Shown: positions 11,162 through 21,044, numbered from the stretch's first letter. The stretch is DNA of 32,269 nucleotides from Bimuria novae-zelandiae CBS 107.79 (GCA_010015655.1 ML976659.1:549347-581615); one strand, 5' to 3'. The notes: a model not told the origin generated them from the sequence alone. Numbers and translations: made by a program.

Positions 11162-14100
11162 TTACAAGCGCATGTCTTTGAATCTGTTAAGTAACTCCAC
11201 GTCTGCCTGCTCTCCTTCCCATTGCTCCAGGACTAGCAGGGAAGACAAGTAGTGTGGGTGACTAGCTCCTAGCACTTGTTCACACCGTTGTATACACTGC
11301 TGCATCAGACATATAGCTTTTACGGTCTGGCCGAGTGATTTCCATGTGAAAGCCAGGTTGTTCATGCTGTTCAGCGTGTCTGGATGGTCTGCTCCGAGCT
11401 TCGTCTTGCTCGTCTCCATCACCTGCACCTCTAGCTTCTCCGCCTCCTCCCATCGGCCTTGCTTCCTGTATGTCGACGCCAGGTTGGCCATGCTGGTCAG
11501 CGTGTCTGGATGGTCTGCTCCGAGCTTCGTCTTGCGAGTCTCCATCACCTGCACGTCTAGCTTCTCTGCCTCCTCCCATCGGCCTTGGTTCCAAAATGTC
11601 GACGCCAGGTTGGCCATGCTGGTCAGCGTGGAAGGATGGTCTGCTCCGAGCTTCGTCTTGCGAGTCTCCATCACCAGCACTTCTAACTCTTCTGAAGCGT
11701 CCCACTTCCCCCCAATTTTGTGGGCGCTAGCCACCATCGCTAGACCCCATATCGTGTCTTCATGATCTCGCCCCAAGACCTTCTTTCGTGCCTTTAATGA
11801 CTGCGTTGCTAACACCTCTGCTTCACCTGCGCTTCCTTTGCGCTCCGCATACCATGCTGCGCGATACAACAATGTAGCCCACTGCACCAGTGAAGATGCA
11901 CCTTCTGGCTTGTGACTAGTCGCTGCCTTAGCGTGCGCGAATAGCGCCTGGCACGCTGTCCAATTCTCATACTCTCCCGTAGGGAACGCCTCGCAAAGGT
12001 TGTTAATAAACTGGTCTTTGTAGCGTCCTAATCTTCCGTTCGCCGCAAGCCATGTACGCATTGATAGCTGCACCAGCGCGTGCATCTCAAAGGTTGTGCC
12101 GTCAGTGCTAACAGAGATGAAGCAGAAGTTGCGCAGGGCTGTAATGTCTTCAGAAAATGCATCGTCTTCGGAGTCGTCCTCAAAATCGGTATCATCAACG
12201 TCATCGTCATCAAAATCGTCCTCAAAGTCGTCGTCCTCAAAGTCATCTGCAGAGTCGTTCCAGGATTGATTTTCTACGTCGCTATCAGTGCACTCAAACT
12301 GCACACTATTGTCGTTCTCGCTGCGATCTGCCTTGGCTGTATCGATCTTGCGATTGTGTTTGTCCTCTTTGTGCTCGGCTTGCGTCTGCAGCACATTCTT
12401 GGGAATCCCCTGGCGGTCGAAGAAGCTCATCAACGATAGCAGGTCTGCTGCCGACGGCCGTTTCTGCTGTATATACTCGAACGAGATCTGCCACGTCGTG
12501 ATGATCGAGTTCTTCGCCTCCCGATCGCGCCGCAGATGGTCTTTGTCGTAGCTGAGAAGGCTCGTCCGCTTGCGCTCGCTCTTCCTAAACTGATCAAGGT
12601 ACTGCGCTACGGAGCACAGCGGCGCTCTCTGCGAGATATATGCAGCAGCTTGAACTAAGGCAAGCGGCATGTGTTCAAGTATTGTAGCGAGCGCGATGAG
12701 CTCGGCGGCGTTACCGCTAGCCGCTTGCACCCCAAGCTTCTTTGCGAGTAGAGTCCGCGCCTGCAGTGCATTCATCGGATCGAGCGCGATGATGTCGCGC
12801 TGTTCTACCAGCTGCAGAGCGGCTTCTTTATTCCGCGTTGTGACAATAACACATCCATGTGCGCAGTAGGGAAGGTATTCGTGCAACGGCTTGGCTGCTA
12901 TCTTCGAAGTAGTAGCTTGGGCGTCAAACAGAAAACCGGCATCATCGACATTATCTAACACAAGCAGCCACCGCTCATCAGTGTCGCACATCCAGTCATG
13001 CACCAGCTTGAAAATGTTGACCTGTGGATCTCGTCGCCCTTCGATCTTGACACGGTCGGCGATGTCGTGGAAGCTCTGCTCGAGCCGGGCGGTGCTGCTA
13101 GCATGCGCCCATAATACCCACATCCCTGGCGATGTCTCATGCGTGCGGTAGCAGTGCTCTATGGCAAGCTGCGACTTGCTATTCCCTTGTTAGACGAGGT
13201 GCGATTGCCGACACAAGGAACTGCCCGAAAACCTATCCCACACCTCCAACACCAACCAGCGCCACCCGGGACGCTGGCGCAGAGCATTTTTCTTTCAGCT
13301 CGTCGAGCAGCGTACCACGATCAACAAAGTCGGGGTCGCGGCGGAAAGGGATCGTATGGGAGGTGCGAGTTGTTTGGAGTCGTTCTGCGAATGAGCCATC
13401 AGCTATCTGTAGTCACACATAGCTGTTAGTGCCCACTTACGCGTGTTATAGCTGCCGCTGCTTGTCTGCTTAGTTTCTAATTCTTGTTGTTGTTCTCGAA
13501 TCTCCTTCCTAAGCCGTTTCATTGCGTGCTCTTCTCCTTCTCCACGTATTATTGGCAGGAACACTCCAAAAATGCCTAGCAAACAGTACGCTCGGTCTTC
13601 CTTAACACTCGTTATACGCGAAGCCACCCAGCTCATACGCTCCTCAACACTAAGCTCGGCAAGATTTTGTCCTCTTAAAGCGCTAATAGATATCCTAGTA
13701 ATCTCGTATATTCGTTGTTCTAGGGATACCTTGCTGCCTAAACGCTTGCCCTCGCTCGAGAAGAACTCAACGCTGCCAGGTGCCATAAGCTCTTGCAACG
13801 TCCACCCACGTGTGAACCATCGGCTACGACGAAAGGCATCTGCCCACAGTATAGGAAAGGCCGCGGGGTCGTGATCGCCTACGGAAACGTCCGAGAGGTA
13901 TACATAGCATTGCGATGAGCGCTGGTACCATCTAAACATGTAGTTAATCGCTGTCTCCAGCTCGTCGCTGTTTGTTTTGTCGATGCAGCAGGTGTCGACC
14001 CAGAAATACTGCAGCCCATCTGCCTCGGCTCGTTCACCACAGAAACAGATTTTCTCGAAACCCTTCTTGTCCCTGCCTGCACCAGCAATGAGCTCCTGAT

Positions 14101-14218
14101 ATGAGACTTCTTGACCTTCCCTCCAGGTATGCGAAAGGATGGCGTACGGGGGCGGATCGTCATGGTCGAAGTAGGTCAGCTCGTAGGTGCCGCTTGACAG
14201 GCGCTGGAGCAGACGCAT
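11162..14218 (-). CDS. HET-NB-ARC-TPR receptor (about 980 aa, three exons), with a mutated splice donor
   Basis: An incompatibility-type NLR. Exons (minus): 14218-13441, 13384-13237 and 13178-11162, summing to 981 codons. N-terminal HET domain: PPYAILSHTWREGQEVSYQE (about residue 23), YFWVDTCCIDK (about 85), RGWTLQELMAPGSVEFFS (about 147). Then a coiled, charged linker and PFRRDPDFVDRG, the usual lead-in to the ATPase. NB-ARC: P-loop GVGGVGKS (split by intron 2), Walker B WLLVLDNVDD, GCVIVTTRNKE, GLPL-like MPLALVQAAAYI, MHD-like FEMHALVQL. An acidic Asp/Glu/Phe-rich insert lies before the MHD-like part. The C-terminus has kinesin-light-chain-like TPRs, three of them nearly identical (KLGADHPDTL). 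Intron 1 has a perfect GTAAGT donor (56 nt; a 38-nt alternative is also in frame). Intron 2 (13236-13179, 58 nt) has CTAAC and AG but begins ATAGGT, and read-through hits TAG at once. The gene may therefore be inactive. Confidence 0.82.
11345..11748 (-). repeat. tandem 126-bp repeats encoding 42-aa TPR units
   Basis: On the plus strand the block starting TCAGCGTGTCTGGATGG recurs at 11371 and 11497, with a close variant at 11623; the period is exactly 126 bp. The first two full units differ at about 8 of 126 positions by my count. Each encodes one helix-turn-helix TPR with METxKTKLGADHPxTL, NLAxT and QGRWEEAEKL. The outer flanking TPRs are much more diverged. Confidence 0.88.
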
Positions 14219-14841
14219 CGCGGCAGAAGCATGCTCTGTAGACGTGAGGGCCGTTGGCAAACGCTAGCTGCGGTGTAGGGAACAGATGCAGGTGCATGGC
14301 TGCTTTCGAATGATCAGGCTGAGCGCTTGGGGCTGTGGGCCAGCTCCGCATGACTGCAGCCTCGCGCTTCGATCCCCGCTTCGGCTATATGATCACGTGG
14401 TACGACAAGGAGCAGGGGCCAGATCGTCTTGGCGGAGAGGTCAAATTATCCGCGTTAATTCATGGAGCTCATATCAATACATGATAACAAAACACGACAA
14501 ACAGCGAGAATTCTATTCCTGGATTATCCATCACAAAGCATCGAAACTTATCTGCTGGCGGTCGCAGCCGTCTCTATAGGCCAAAACGCATCCCTCTGCG
14601 TTAGATGGTACCTGTAGAGACATGGTTGCGGCCGCGGCAGTCACGAAAGCAAAATTTGCGAGCAGGCTACAAAGCATGACACACCCATTGACGGCAGCAA
14701 CAACCATCTAGCCACGATGCCGCATCGCGAGGCGACGACGGAGCCCAAACCTCGTACAGCCACAACACACAGTTTCCGGTGGGCTTCCCGATTAGCCCAC
14801 CACTCGACATCGTTTGCGACGTCCCGCATCGACGGCCCTTC
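14219..14841. other. upstream region of the HET receptor, up to the gap
   Basis: Presumably contains the HET receptor promoter. Frames here are short, and those running into the N stretch are not meaningful. Nothing else is seen. Confidence 0.45.
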
Positions 14842-15016
14842 NNNNNNNNNNNNNNNNNNNNNNNNNNNNNNNNNNNNNNNNNNNNNNNNNNNNNNNNNNN
14901 NNNNNNNNNNNNNNNNNNNNNNNNNNNNNNNNNNNNNNNNNNNNNNNNNNNNNNNNNNNNNNNNNNNNNNNNNNNNNNNNNNNNNNNNNNNNNNNNNNNN
15001 NNNNNNNNNNNNNNNN
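14842..15016. other. assembly gap (175 N)
   Basis: A run of N. Frames reported across it would be artefacts. Linkage of the left part (LysM/NLR block) and the right part (transposon-rich block) rests on scaffolding across this gap. Confidence 1.
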
Positions 15017-15625
15017 CTGAGGCGAGTCGCGGTAGCGTTGCATGGCTACTAGACCCAAGAGCACGAAGGAGCGGAGCCTCGCTCTCGGGAAGCTGCGTCG
15101 CAGCTGGTGCGTTGACGCTGCCGCCAATGGCAGGTCACAACACAACACACGGCCACATAGGAACCTAGTGAGAGGCAGCAAGAAGATGGGAAAAAACAAG
15201 TACACAGAACAAATGCAAGCCCTGAGGGTCAAGGGCAGGTACAGCAACATGAAGCCGAACACTGGGGGGAGACTGTAGGTACACGGATACGACAAACGAG
15301 ATCAAGGCCTCTACGACGCCTCAATACAACGGCAACGAAAAAGACTTATTTCACGGCACAAAACAGAGACAATACATTGGAAGTCAAAAACACAGACACA
15401 GATACGTCACTTCTTGTGACGGCATGTACGTAGCCGTAGATAGAAGCCAGACTACGAGCGGAGGCGAGGGAACAGCTGGCTGTACTTTTAGTACAGTGAA
15501 GTGGGGCGTTTCGATTTCTTTTCGCAGCGCGTCGGCTGTTTGCCAAACCTCTGCATCCGGGCATAGCTGCGGAGAAATCGCGGCTGCAACCGAGTAGGAA
15601 TCAATCAATCAATCAATCAATCATA
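15017..15625. other. 0.6 kb between gap and pogo remnant
   Basis: No recognisable gene. A plus-strand frame from the ATG at 15042 (78 codons, basic, ends LKRGR-free GGRL) and overlapping minus-strand frames of 70-74 codons at 15346-15608 have no domain signature. Some of this may be the 3' untranslated end of the pogo element. An AATC microsatellite lies at the right edge. Confidence 0.4.
15599..15622. repeat. (AATC)6 microsatellite
   Basis: Six tandem AATC units immediately after the 3' end of the minus-strand pogo reading frame. Confidence 0.95.
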
Positions 15626-16531
15626 TCAATACATGCGTGCCACTGGGGCTCTATAAGGAACCTCCGCAGTCCTCTCCACTAAAGTCCGTCGACCAATCGC
15701 CTGCACTTCTGCAGCTCTCGCAGCCTCTTTTGTGGCAATCTCACTAGTTTTACTACCTTTCGCCACCCTCGCTGTCGCTTCCTCTGGCTCGTGCCTCACT
15801 CTCTTGTGCTTTCTTTGACCGTCGGCACTGTCCACAGTATCTTGAGCTGTCACTACGCGTGAGGCTTCTGCTGACTCCGCTGTTGTCCCCAAAGGCTCCT
15901 CCATTGTTGTCGCAGAGCGCTTTGGCTTACGACCGCGTTTTTGCTTGCCTTTAGCTTCTGTAGCAGCCTCCTGCTCAGTTCGCTTCGCTCGTGCGATTTC
16001 GATATCCTCCCATGTCATGACCCTGCTTCTGCCAACTATGTTTGACTTCTCTTTTCGTCGAGTCTTGGCTTCGTTGTTCATGCTCGATAGAAACTCGATC
16101 TGGTCCTGGTCGAGGACCTGCCGGGCCAGCGATGTCTCGGCGGCGTTCGCGAGCTTCTGTACGAGCCTCTGATGGCGCCGTCTACCTGGCTCATCGCAAG
16201 GATTCTGTCTGATCAGTGTAAGCAAAGATGAGAGAGCTTCTGACGTGACGGGAGTTATCGGAGTTTGAAGTATTTCATGCGACGGGGACGCTTCGGTTGC
16301 TTCGTTAAGGGCGGATAGGGGAGCCAAAGGCTTCGCCAGAGTCCTCAAAACTCTGTCTGGGTTGAAGGGGAATAGACCAGCCTTGGCCCACCCTGCGAGA
16401 ATGTTCTTCTTGCTCATGGCTGCCTCCCTAGCAGGACTATACAAAGAGGTAAAGTGCTCCTTAAGGACTACAGTCACTCCACTTCGGTACAGTCGTTCTA
16501 CTTGGTCGCGGTAGGCAGTCTTCAGTGGCCC
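15626..16531 (-). pseudogene. 3' part of a pogo-type transposase (DDE_1 family), 5' truncated
   Basis: The minus-strand frame matches the C-terminal third of fungal pogo/Fot1-like transposases: GPLKTAYRDQVERLYRSG, VVLKEHFTSLYSPAREAAMS and KKNILAGWAKAGLFPFNPDR, in order. About 230 residues of charged, lysine-rich tail follow, with an AT-hook-like KRGRKPKRS. The family's HTH/CENPB DNA-binding part and catalytic acidic residues would lie upstream, but homology stops near 16531-16545, where the DUF7924 reading frame begins on the opposite strand. It therefore cannot encode an active enzyme. The terminal inverted repeats were not found. The remaining frame is intact over more than 280 codons, so truncation is not accompanied by heavy RIP-like decay. 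Confidence 0.85.
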
Positions 16532-17685
16532 AACGCAAGCGTTCGGATGCCAGTATCAACGCGGAATCGGTTCTGTCACGAACTCCGAGCGACCAACAAC
16601 CACGGGAACAGAAGAGTGCTCCGTACAGACATCCGCGGTATGAAGGTCAACTCAGGGAACGTGGTAGCTTCATGGGTAAACATGAAGAGGGAATCACAGC
16701 GGAAAGCAAAGAGCTTTGTGGAAAGCTTCTGAGAGCGCCGCAGCTGCAACCAGAACATACATTATTCGATGAAGATCTTTTCGAAGACACTCTGGATATG
16801 ATCAAAGGCAGAAACGAGACCAGAGTGATCCGCGATATCGCACAGCTCATTGTCCCTCCTGGCGAAATTTTGGCACACCGTGGCGCTGAGCATCTGAAAA
16901 TCCTCAGAGAGACCACCAACGCTGGCTGGAACAACGCCATTCCTTTCTGCGGACCGCGTCCGCAACCGGATTATGGTCTTGGATTCAAGCGAGAGGCATT
17001 CAACAGACTACAATTGCAGAAACTCCAGCCTTTTGTTGGTAATGAACTGGAAGACTGTTCCTATGTTGCGGCTACGTACGACATGTACCTTCCATTTCTC
17101 ACCTGCGAGGTGAAATGCGGAGCATCCGCACTGGATATCGCCGATCGACAGAATGCCCATAATCAGACCGTTGCATTGCAGAATTTAGTAGAGCTTTTCC
17201 GACTTGTGGGCCGTGAGAAAGAGCTCCATCGAGAAATCAATGGCTTTTCAATTTCTCATAACGACGTAGACGTGCGCATCTGGGGCCATTATGCCGCTAT
17301 TGATGGGAGAGACACCATGTTCTATCGGCACCCAATTGGGGAATTCAGCATTAAGAACACGGAACTGGATCGAGGGAAGAGGTGGACGGCCCACAACTTT
17401 GTCCGAAATGTCTACGATCTATGGGTTCCCAACCATTTTGAAAGAATTTGTTCCGCCATTGACATGTTACCCGCTAGCTTAAATTTCGAAGTCGCCGGCC
17501 AGTCCGAAACTCAATCTCTGGATCAGGAGCGAGCGTCATCATGCTCAGGACTATCCCAGCGGTTTGAAGATGACTATCTAGCTGACGAAGGATTGATGCC
17601 GGACAGCCAGCCAAGTACACAACCAGTCACCACAGACACAACAATACAGTCTGAGTCAAGCAACTCCAAGAGGAAAAAGAAGTGA
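16525..17685 (+). CDS. DUF7924 family protein, 5' end lost at transposon junction
   Basis: Recognised as the fungal DUF7924 family, of unknown function and common in accessory regions of ascomycetes. Conserved pieces in order: KSAPYRHPRYE, RVIRDIAQLIVPP, IPFCGPRPQPDYGLGFKR, YLPFLTCEVKCGASALDIAD, RQNAHNQTVALQNLVELFRL, INGFSISHNDVDVRIWGHYA, FYRHPI, WTAHNFVRNVYDLW and ICSAIDMLP. The tail is Ser/Thr-rich and ends KRKKK, possibly nuclear. The frame is open from 16525, but the first codon there is GTG. The first in-frame ATG is 16672, inside the conserved N-terminal part. The pogo remnant on the other strand abuts or overlaps 16525-16545, so the native start was probably deleted or lies beyond an undetected intron. 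The CEVKCG block recalls nuclease-like folds, but I would not assign an activity. Confidence 0.8.
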   Translation: MAQRKRSDASINAESVLSRTPSDQQPREQKSAPYRHPRYEGQLRERGSFMGKHEEGITAESKELCGKLLRAPQLQPEHTLFDEDLFEDTLDMIKGRNETRVIRDIAQLIVPPGEILAHRGAEHLKILRETTNAGWNNAIPFCGPRPQPDYGLGFKREAFNRLQLQKLQPFVGNELEDCSYVAATYDMYLPFLTCEVKCGASALDIADRQNAHNQTVALQNLVELFRLVGREKELHREINGFSISHNDVDVRIWGHYAAIDGRDTMFYRHPIGEFSIKNTELDRGKRWTAHNFVRNVYDLWVPNHFERICSAIDMLPASLNFEVAGQSETQSLDQERASSCSGLSQRFEDDYLADEGLMPDSQPSTQPVTTDTTIQSESSNSKRKKK

Positions 17686-18243
17686 TCACCTGCATCCTGT
17701 GCGTTTCTGTAAGACCTGGAGGTGGATGAGTGCCGATCAAGCAATGAATTAACGTTACGGTGATCAATCACCCCATCGCTTCTACTGCGAACAGGTATGT
17801 AATCACGTGTTTTGCCGCTTCAGATGAGTTAAAAAATAAGACATCAACCGCGAGTGAGTGCAAGGTCGAAGGGCAAGCGCCTCTAAATTAGAATTCCGCT
17901 CGATTCGACAGCCAATGTAATTTAATATGGGCTTCCCAAGCGGCTCCGTTTTGCTATTTTAAGTTCGTGGGCCTGCTTCACGACACAGCGGCAGGGTATC
18001 TAACAATAAAACATGCAAGCATGTGACCGATGTGCGCCAGATGCGGGGGAACCCATAGACCCGTGCGAGCGATGAAACAAGCCAATGTTAGTGGCGATTG
18101 GTTCTGGTTCCCCGCTATCGTGAGGTGCCCACCAAACGCTGCAGAATGTAAACAAGCATTCTAATCATCGCTCGACCTCGAGCAGTGGGAAATGGGTATG
18201 AGCGCTCGTAGGCGATGGGTAGATAAGTCACGGTGCATGATCC
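17686..18243. other. intergenic, nothing recognised
   Basis: No open frame with domain character. A partial inverted repeat (GCGGGGGAACC at about 18041, GGTTCCCCGC at about 18107) and a short hairpin (GGTGATCAATCACC near 17759) are visible. Neither has flanking target duplications I could identify. Confidence 0.4.
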
Positions 18244-18620
18244 TCACGCGTAGCCCCTCTGCGCAACAGCTGATATCGCATAGGAACGATAGTGGCGTAG
18301 CTGAGCCGAGCCGATGTCTATTCCTGCCTTCACAGCGGTGGCGGGCGCGTCATCGTCGGCGCTCTCCCTGACTACAAAATGCTTTAGGCTGAGAGACGTG
18401 CTTTGAGCGTCGAGGATCGATGTGGATTTCTTTGAACCTGGACGGTGGCATGCAGGGGGTTCTGTCAGGCTGAGCGAGGTGCTGCACAATAGAAGTCGTG
18501 ACCCTGTTAGTGCTGACGAGCAACACGCCCACAGAATGCGTATGTCTTACGAGCCCGCCCACGCATTATGAAGGCACACGAGTGAGGCTACGTCAACCAA
18601 ATTTAATGTATGAGCACTTA

Positions 18621-19000
18621 CCCCGACGGAAAAACCACATGCTCTAGGGCAGGTGTGTCTTTTGAAGTTACGCGATGTTCCAGGTGATTGTGTTCGGCTT
18701 CGTAAATTTTACAGCTTCCAGTGTGGCGCGATGGGAAATACAACTCCACATGAAAACCCTCTGGATCAAAATGGCACTCTTTCCAAGCAATAGCACATTC
18801 ACTTCTGAGGTCGCTCCATGTGGGCCTGATTCCTCGCAACCCACGAGCTTGCGTAGCGCGATCCTGAAGCGCACGCTTTGCTGCATACTCCCATGGACGG
18901 ACGAAACCGTCAATGCTCAGCTCCTTGTCACGCCAACCCTCTTGTCTAGCTGTGACTCATTGAGCCTGAGAAAGCCCAATGACCACGTGCCGTCAGCCAT
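18621..19000 (-). pseudogene. hypothetical protein fragment with apparent frameshift
   Basis: The minus strand shows protein-like sequence in two frames. From the ATG at 19000: MADGTWSLGFLRLNESQLDK. Then, one frame over and open from about 18954 to the GTAAGT donor at 18621: GWRDKELSIDGFVRPWEYAA, IRPTWSDLRSECAIAWKECH, FDPEGFHVELYFPSRHTG and YEAEHNHLEH. The frames do not join by any intron with correct phase that I could find, so I infer an indel. The perfect donor at 18621 suggests at least one more exon downstream; candidate sequence runs to 18244 (KHFVVRESADDDAPATAVKA). I do not recognise the family. Confidence 0.4.
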
Positions 19001-19487
19001 ATGCCAAGTTTTGGAGCTCAAGCGATAGAGTGCAGCGAAACAGGAATCAAAGGCTAATGTGATCTGGATGACATACTGCCAAGACTATTGCGGCTTATGG
19101 TTTCCAACCGTTACTTCTAATTGGATGGAAGAAGCGAGCAGAGTCAAGCTCTGCCTCCCCCCATCCCTCTTGTGCCCTGGACCAACATCTTCGCGCGGTA
19201 ACCTTGACTGACTTGACACTAAGGACGGGTTGCGCATTCCAGCTATATAGAAAAATAGTAGTGCCAATACCAAAAATGGCAGAGTCTCATGGCACCGGCT
19301 ACGATAAAAGCGCGCCGCTTTCTATGTGAGACAGATCAGCGATTCATTTCGAAAACAGCTGTATGATCGAAGTAAGGCTCTTCAGTCAATGCAATCGTGC
19401 TCGTTCAAAGCAGCGTCTAGGCAACACAGCGAAGCATCACCCTCGACTGAGAGAAGGAAACCACGTCAGGTCCCCTTGAAGCGCCGC
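19001..19487. other. intergenic, nothing recognised
   Basis: Short unrelated frames only. It lies between the hypothetical fragment and the 3' end of the duplicated-domain gene. Confidence 0.4.
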
Positions 19488-21044
19488 TTAGTCGATATTT
19501 CTTCTCGTGTTCCTGCGTGTTCCGCCTGGACGTCGCAGGTGTTCTTTGGATATCCCCTTTGCTTTCTTCGAGCTCGTACGGTTTGAAATGCCTGTTGCGG
19601 CGCCTGTGAGCTTCGGCGGCCCCGCAATCTTTCGCGATTTCATAGGTACAGACACATTTGAGTTGTCAGGCCTGCTTGGCTGTAAAGACCGTAATCGACT
19701 GCTTCTTCGTAAAGACGTGTCATTCGTTTTGGGAAGTGGCTTCCTACAACTCGACCTTTTGGCTTGTTTCGATAATTTCGATCCGTGGAATAGGCCAAGA
19801 ATAGTGCTCGAGAGGGGTTGTGCCTGTACAATCTGGTGAGGTAGCTTTTCCTTACTTCGTCGTGGCGTTTGCTTCGTCGCGGCAGATACCCGTCCATTTT
19901 CTCTGTGCAGAGACCAATTCTGGGCCGAGGGCACCTGGTCGACCTCCCCATCCTCTGACACGATAAAGTCATGGCCAGTGGACGAATTTTGTTGAGACCT
20001 GTTCAAAATGCCCGGCGCATTGGGGTGGGCTTCTTCTACAATTCGAGGTAGGTCCTCAGTCTGGTTCGTTTGCACAGGGGCCGGACTATCGACAGATTCG
20101 TCTTCAAAAGGCTCTTCATGCATCCAAGACATGCCAGGCATTACTCCCCAACTATAATTCCACAGTTTGCGCCGCTTCCAGATCTTCACAACGTTCTTAT
20201 ATGCTGTCGTGTTGATGTTGGCAGCAGTGGAAGTGGAAGTGGAAGTGGAAGTGGAAGTGGAAGTGGAAGTGGAAGTGTCTTTTCCATTACTTGATTCGGC
20301 CAGAAGTCGTTCCCGCTCTTTCGACATTTGGTGGATAAATTGATAGAAAGGACGAGATGCCTCACGGTGGCGTTCTTGTCCGAGTCGTCGCTCCGCAGCC
20401 AACCGCTTCTGACGTTCGCTGGTTGAATGCGGCCGACTTGAAGGTGTTCCAAATATATAGGAAGGTGCTGAGGGTTCAGATTCCGACTCGGGCTCGATCG
20501 TTTGTTCATGCAGCCACAGCCAAGGGTTTGGCTTTGAAGGCCAATCCTCGTCGTAGATGCCTTGTTCCCTCCAGTCCTCCACGACCGCCTCACGGCCGCG
20601 TTCGTCGTACAGGGCAGCATCAACGAACTTTTCGCATGTTCTGTGGGATTCTGCATTGCGAAGCTGCTCTACCACTTCTCCTACTTGAGCTTTGAATTGG
20701 TTCCAAGGCCGCGAGGCATCGCGCTGCTCTAACAGCTCTGTCCGCCGCGCGTCGCGACGTCTCTGCTCGTTTTCGGGTGGCTCGGAACTCTCAGATTGAG
20801 TTGTCGTTCCCGTTTGGCTATATGGGGACAGAGGAAGGCTGGGGCGACGCCTTTGGTGATCTAGCGAACGCGGGTTCTGCTCGAGTGCTGCTAGAGCGGC
20901 ATTAACATATGACAATCTAGGCCCTTGGGCACCGAACACGTAGGAATTGTCGTTGGGCATGGAAGGCGAGAGGCGAGGGTGATGAAGAAAAGTGTAGGGA
21001 ACAGGTTCTAAAAGTTGAGTGAGTGCGGACCGCGACGGGATCAT
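19488..21044 (-). CDS. orphan protein with internal domain duplication (518 aa)
   Basis: A single uninterrupted frame, started at the first ATG (MIPSRSALTQLLEPVP). Family not recognised. Two related units are visible. Unit A (about residues 34-184) starts with SYVFG, continues to EQRDASRPWNQFKAQ and ends with EDWREQG and NPWLWLHEQTIE. Unit B (about 195-318) starts with SYIFG, continues to RHREASRPFYQFIHQ and ends with KIWKRRKLW and GMSWMHEEPFE. Each unit also has an Arg/Glu-rich helix before the ASRP motif. Unit B contains a (Ser-Thr)n tract encoded by a hexanucleotide repeat. The last 200 residues are basic and serine-rich with many RR/KR pairs (SRKIAGPPKLTG, SSKKAKGISK, TRRNTRRNID), suggesting nucleic-acid binding or nuclear location. 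No signal peptide or membrane segment. The upstream Tc1 element begins about 80 bp before the ATG, in the likely promoter or 5'UTR. Confidence 0.72.
   Translation of the reverse strand: MIPSRSALTQLLEPVPYTFLHHPRLSPSMPNDNSYVFGAQGPRLSYVNAALAALEQNPRSLDHQRRRPSLPLSPYSQTGTTTQSESSEPPENEQRRRDARRTELLEQRDASRPWNQFKAQVGEVVEQLRNAESHRTCEKFVDAALYDERGREAVVEDWREQGIYDEDWPSKPNPWLWLHEQTIEPESESEPSAPSYIFGTPSSRPHSTSERQKRLAAERRLGQERHREASRPFYQFIHQMSKERERLLAESSNGKDTSTSTSTSTSTSTSTSTAANINTTAYKNVVKIWKRRKLWNYSWGVMPGMSWMHEEPFEDESVDSPAPVQTNQTEDLPRIVEEAHPNAPGILNRSQQNSSTGHDFIVSEDGEVDQVPSAQNWSLHRENGRVSAATKQTPRRSKEKLPHQIVQAQPLSSTILGLFHGSKLSKQAKRSSCRKPLPKTNDTSLRRSSRLRSLQPSRPDNSNVSVPMKSRKIAGPPKLTGAATGISNRTSSKKAKGISKEHLRRPGGTRRNTRRNID
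20226..20277. repeat. (AGTGGA)n hexanucleotide tract, about 8.5 units
   Basis: Plus-strand AGTGGA repeats lie inside the 518-aa gene. Read on the minus strand they encode alternating Ser-Thr. Unit length is a multiple of three, so copy-number change would keep the frame. Confidence 0.95.

Noticed and set aside
11346..11765. Plus-strand frame with repeated SVSGWSAPSF-type units
   Set aside because: Antisense translation of the TPR-coding repeats.
14717..15295. Reading frames spanning the N run on both strands
   Set aside because: The translated X stretch is the assembly gap; no evidence supports coding across it.
18041..18118. Possible MITE with GCGGGGGAACC / GGTTCCCCGC ends
   Set aside because: The inverted repeat is only about 10 bp and no target duplication was found.
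20070..20294. Plus-strand (Gly-Ser)n protein
   Set aside because: Antisense shadow of the Ser-Thr tract in the 518-aa minus-strand gene.
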